DNA of 5,431 bases from Deinococcus sp. (GTDB taxonomy: Bacteria; Deinococcota; Deinococci; Deinococcales; Deinococcaceae), in assembly GCA_030524065.1 (NCBI GenBank), contig JAUNHF010000051.1, positions 4,205 to 9,635 on the forward strand, read 5' to 3'. Made by a program: the position numbers and the translations under genes. The notes beneath the pieces were generated by a model, which saw only the letters and a list, made by a program, of their open reading frames with translations, was not told where the DNA came from and did no database searches. This document shows, piece by piece, positions 4,460-5,431 of the stretch (positions within the stretch are counted from its first letter, which is position 1; every line of letters starts with the position of its first letter).

Positions 4460-5431
4460 CTACGCGCTTTCTTCGGCCCAGAGCGCGGCCATCTCTTCAC
4501 TGCGCTCCAGCAGCTCTGGCAGCGGCCCCTGGTTCAGCACCCGGCCCTCTTTCATCACCACCACCCAGTCGGCGCGGCTGAGCGCGGCGCGGCGGTGCGA
4601 CACCACCAAGCAGGTGGCGTCCAGCTCGCGGCTCAGGGCGTCCCACAGGGCACTTTCGGTGCGGGCGTCCAGGGCGCTGCTGACGTCGTCGAACACCAGC
4701 AGGTCGGCGTCGCGGGCCAGCATCCGGGCCACCGCCGTGCGCTGCACCTGTCCGCCGCTCAGCTTGACGCCACGGGCGCCCACGGGGGTATCTAGGCCGG
4801 CGCTCAGCTGCGCGAGGTCGGTGTCCAGCTGCGCCAGCCGCACCGCCCGGTCCAGCCGCTCTTCATCGCTGCCGCTCAGCACATTTTCCCGCAGGGTGTC
4901 GGAAAAGAGGCCCGGCAGCTGCGCCGTATAGCTGGAACGCGGCGGCACAAAAAAGCTGGCCGGGTCGTCCACCCGTTCGCCGTTCCACAGAATTTCGCCG
5001 CGCTGGTGTGGCAGCAGCCCGAGTAGGGCGCGGACCAGGGTGCTTTTGCCCGAACCGATGCGCCCGGTCACCACCACGAACTGGCCCCGGCGCACGGTCA
5101 GGTTCACGTCCTGCACGCCGCCGCTGGTTTCTGTCTCACTGCCGTACTGGGCGCTTAGGCCGCGCACCTCCAGCTCGCGCAGTGGCTCTGCCAGGGCCGC
5201 TTGGGGGGACAGGGGCGGCAGCTCGCCGCGCAGGCCCAGCGGGGCGTGCCGGGCAGGTTCGTCGGTGGGGGCGTCGGTCAGCAGGCGGCCCATGCGCTCA
5301 AAAGCCACGCCGGTGCGCCTATGCGTGGCGATCCAGTCCCCAAAAAAGCCCAGTGTGCCGGTCAGCCGGGGCAGCAGCCCGATAAACAGCACAAAGTCAG
5401 CCACCACCATCTGCCCGCCAACCACCAGCCG
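4460..5431 (-). CDS. ABC exporter half-transporter (permease-ATPase fusion), C-terminal part, degenerate Walker B
   Basis: The frame is open to the right edge, so the start lies beyond 5431; 323 residues are present and about 260 N-terminal residues (membrane helices 1-5) are probably missing. Numbered from the edge codon, residues 5-50 are the last membrane helix and its cytoplasmic extension. The ATPase follows, with A-loop Y96, Walker A GRIGSGKST (123-131), Q-loop Q171, X-loop-like TPVGARG (215-221), signature LSGGQ (224-228), Walker B LLVFDD (244-249), D-loop SSALD (251-255) and H-loop H279 in VVSHRR. The catalytic Glu of Walker B is Asp (D249), as in one subunit of heterodimeric exporters such as TM287/288 or BmrCD. 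The phrases VPPRSSYTAQLPGLFSDTLREN and VFDDVSSALD recall a group of Gram-positive and cyanobacterial exporters. The substrate cannot be told. A partner gene is expected to the right of the window, because the next gene downstream is the protease. Confidence 0.9.
   Translation of the reverse strand, partial: RLVVGGQMVVADFVLFIGLLPRLTGTLGFFGDWIATHRRTGVAFERMGRLLTDAPTDEPARHAPLGLRGELPPLSPQAALAEPLRELEVRGLSAQYGSETETSGGVQDVNLTVRRGQFVVVTGRIGSGKSTLVRALLGLLPHQRGEILWNGERVDDPASFFVPPRSSYTAQLPGLFSDTLRENVLSGSDEERLDRAVRLAQLDTDLAQLSAGLDTPVGARGVKLSGGQVQRTAVARMLARDADLLVFDDVSSALDARTESALWDALSRELDATCLVVSHRRAALSRADWVVVMKEGRVLNQGPLPELLERSEEMAALWAEESA

Noticed and set aside
4276..4581. Plus-strand frame of 101 codons between the protease and ABC genes
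   Set aside because: It runs into the end of the ABC gene on the opposite strand, turns Pro/Ser-rich there, and has no promoter or ribosome-binding site that I can see.

Overview
The window is GC-rich bacterial DNA that reads like a chromosome segment of Deinococcus or a close relative. Three things point that way. First, four of the five start codons that can be seen carry a TANNNT -10 box only 6-8 nt upstream and no Shine-Dalgarno sequence; this is the leaderless-mRNA layout known to be common in Deinococcus. Second, there is a secreted trypsin-like protease with a C-terminal PPC-like beta domain. Third, the proteins have an Ala/Gly/Leu/Arg-rich composition. The taxon is inferred, not proven. 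I see no mobile element, CRISPR array, phage gene, tRNA or rRNA.

Left part (1-946): the N-terminal 100 residues of a MarR-type winged-helix regulator run leftwards off the edge (minus strand). A small DUF454/YbaN-type inner-membrane protein runs rightwards (plus strand). Their divergent intergenic region holds a 15-bp palindrome that covers the regulator's start codon and touches its -10 box, a second overlapping inverted repeat, and a GC-rich 6-bp inverted repeat.

Middle (947-2691): an aldehyde dehydrogenase of the succinate-semialdehyde dehydrogenase (Sad/GabD1) type on the minus strand converges on the DUF454 gene. It diverges from an 88-residue uncharacterised, probably beta-rich protein on the plus strand. 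The two divergent promoters sit within 83 bp.

Right part (2692-5431): an S1-family trypsin-like lipoprotein protease with an Ala/Pro linker and a C-terminal PPC-like domain (minus strand) ends in a strong intrinsic terminator. Upstream of it is a 288-bp gap rich in small repeats, then the C-terminal half of an ABC exporter (minus strand) that enters from the right edge. Its Walker B catalytic glutamate is replaced by aspartate, which suggests one half of a heterodimeric exporter.

The genes look like separate transcription units and not one operon or a defined new system. The most useful leads are the compact regulatory sites, the start architecture, the degenerate ABC ATPase site and the unusual zymogen junction of the protease.
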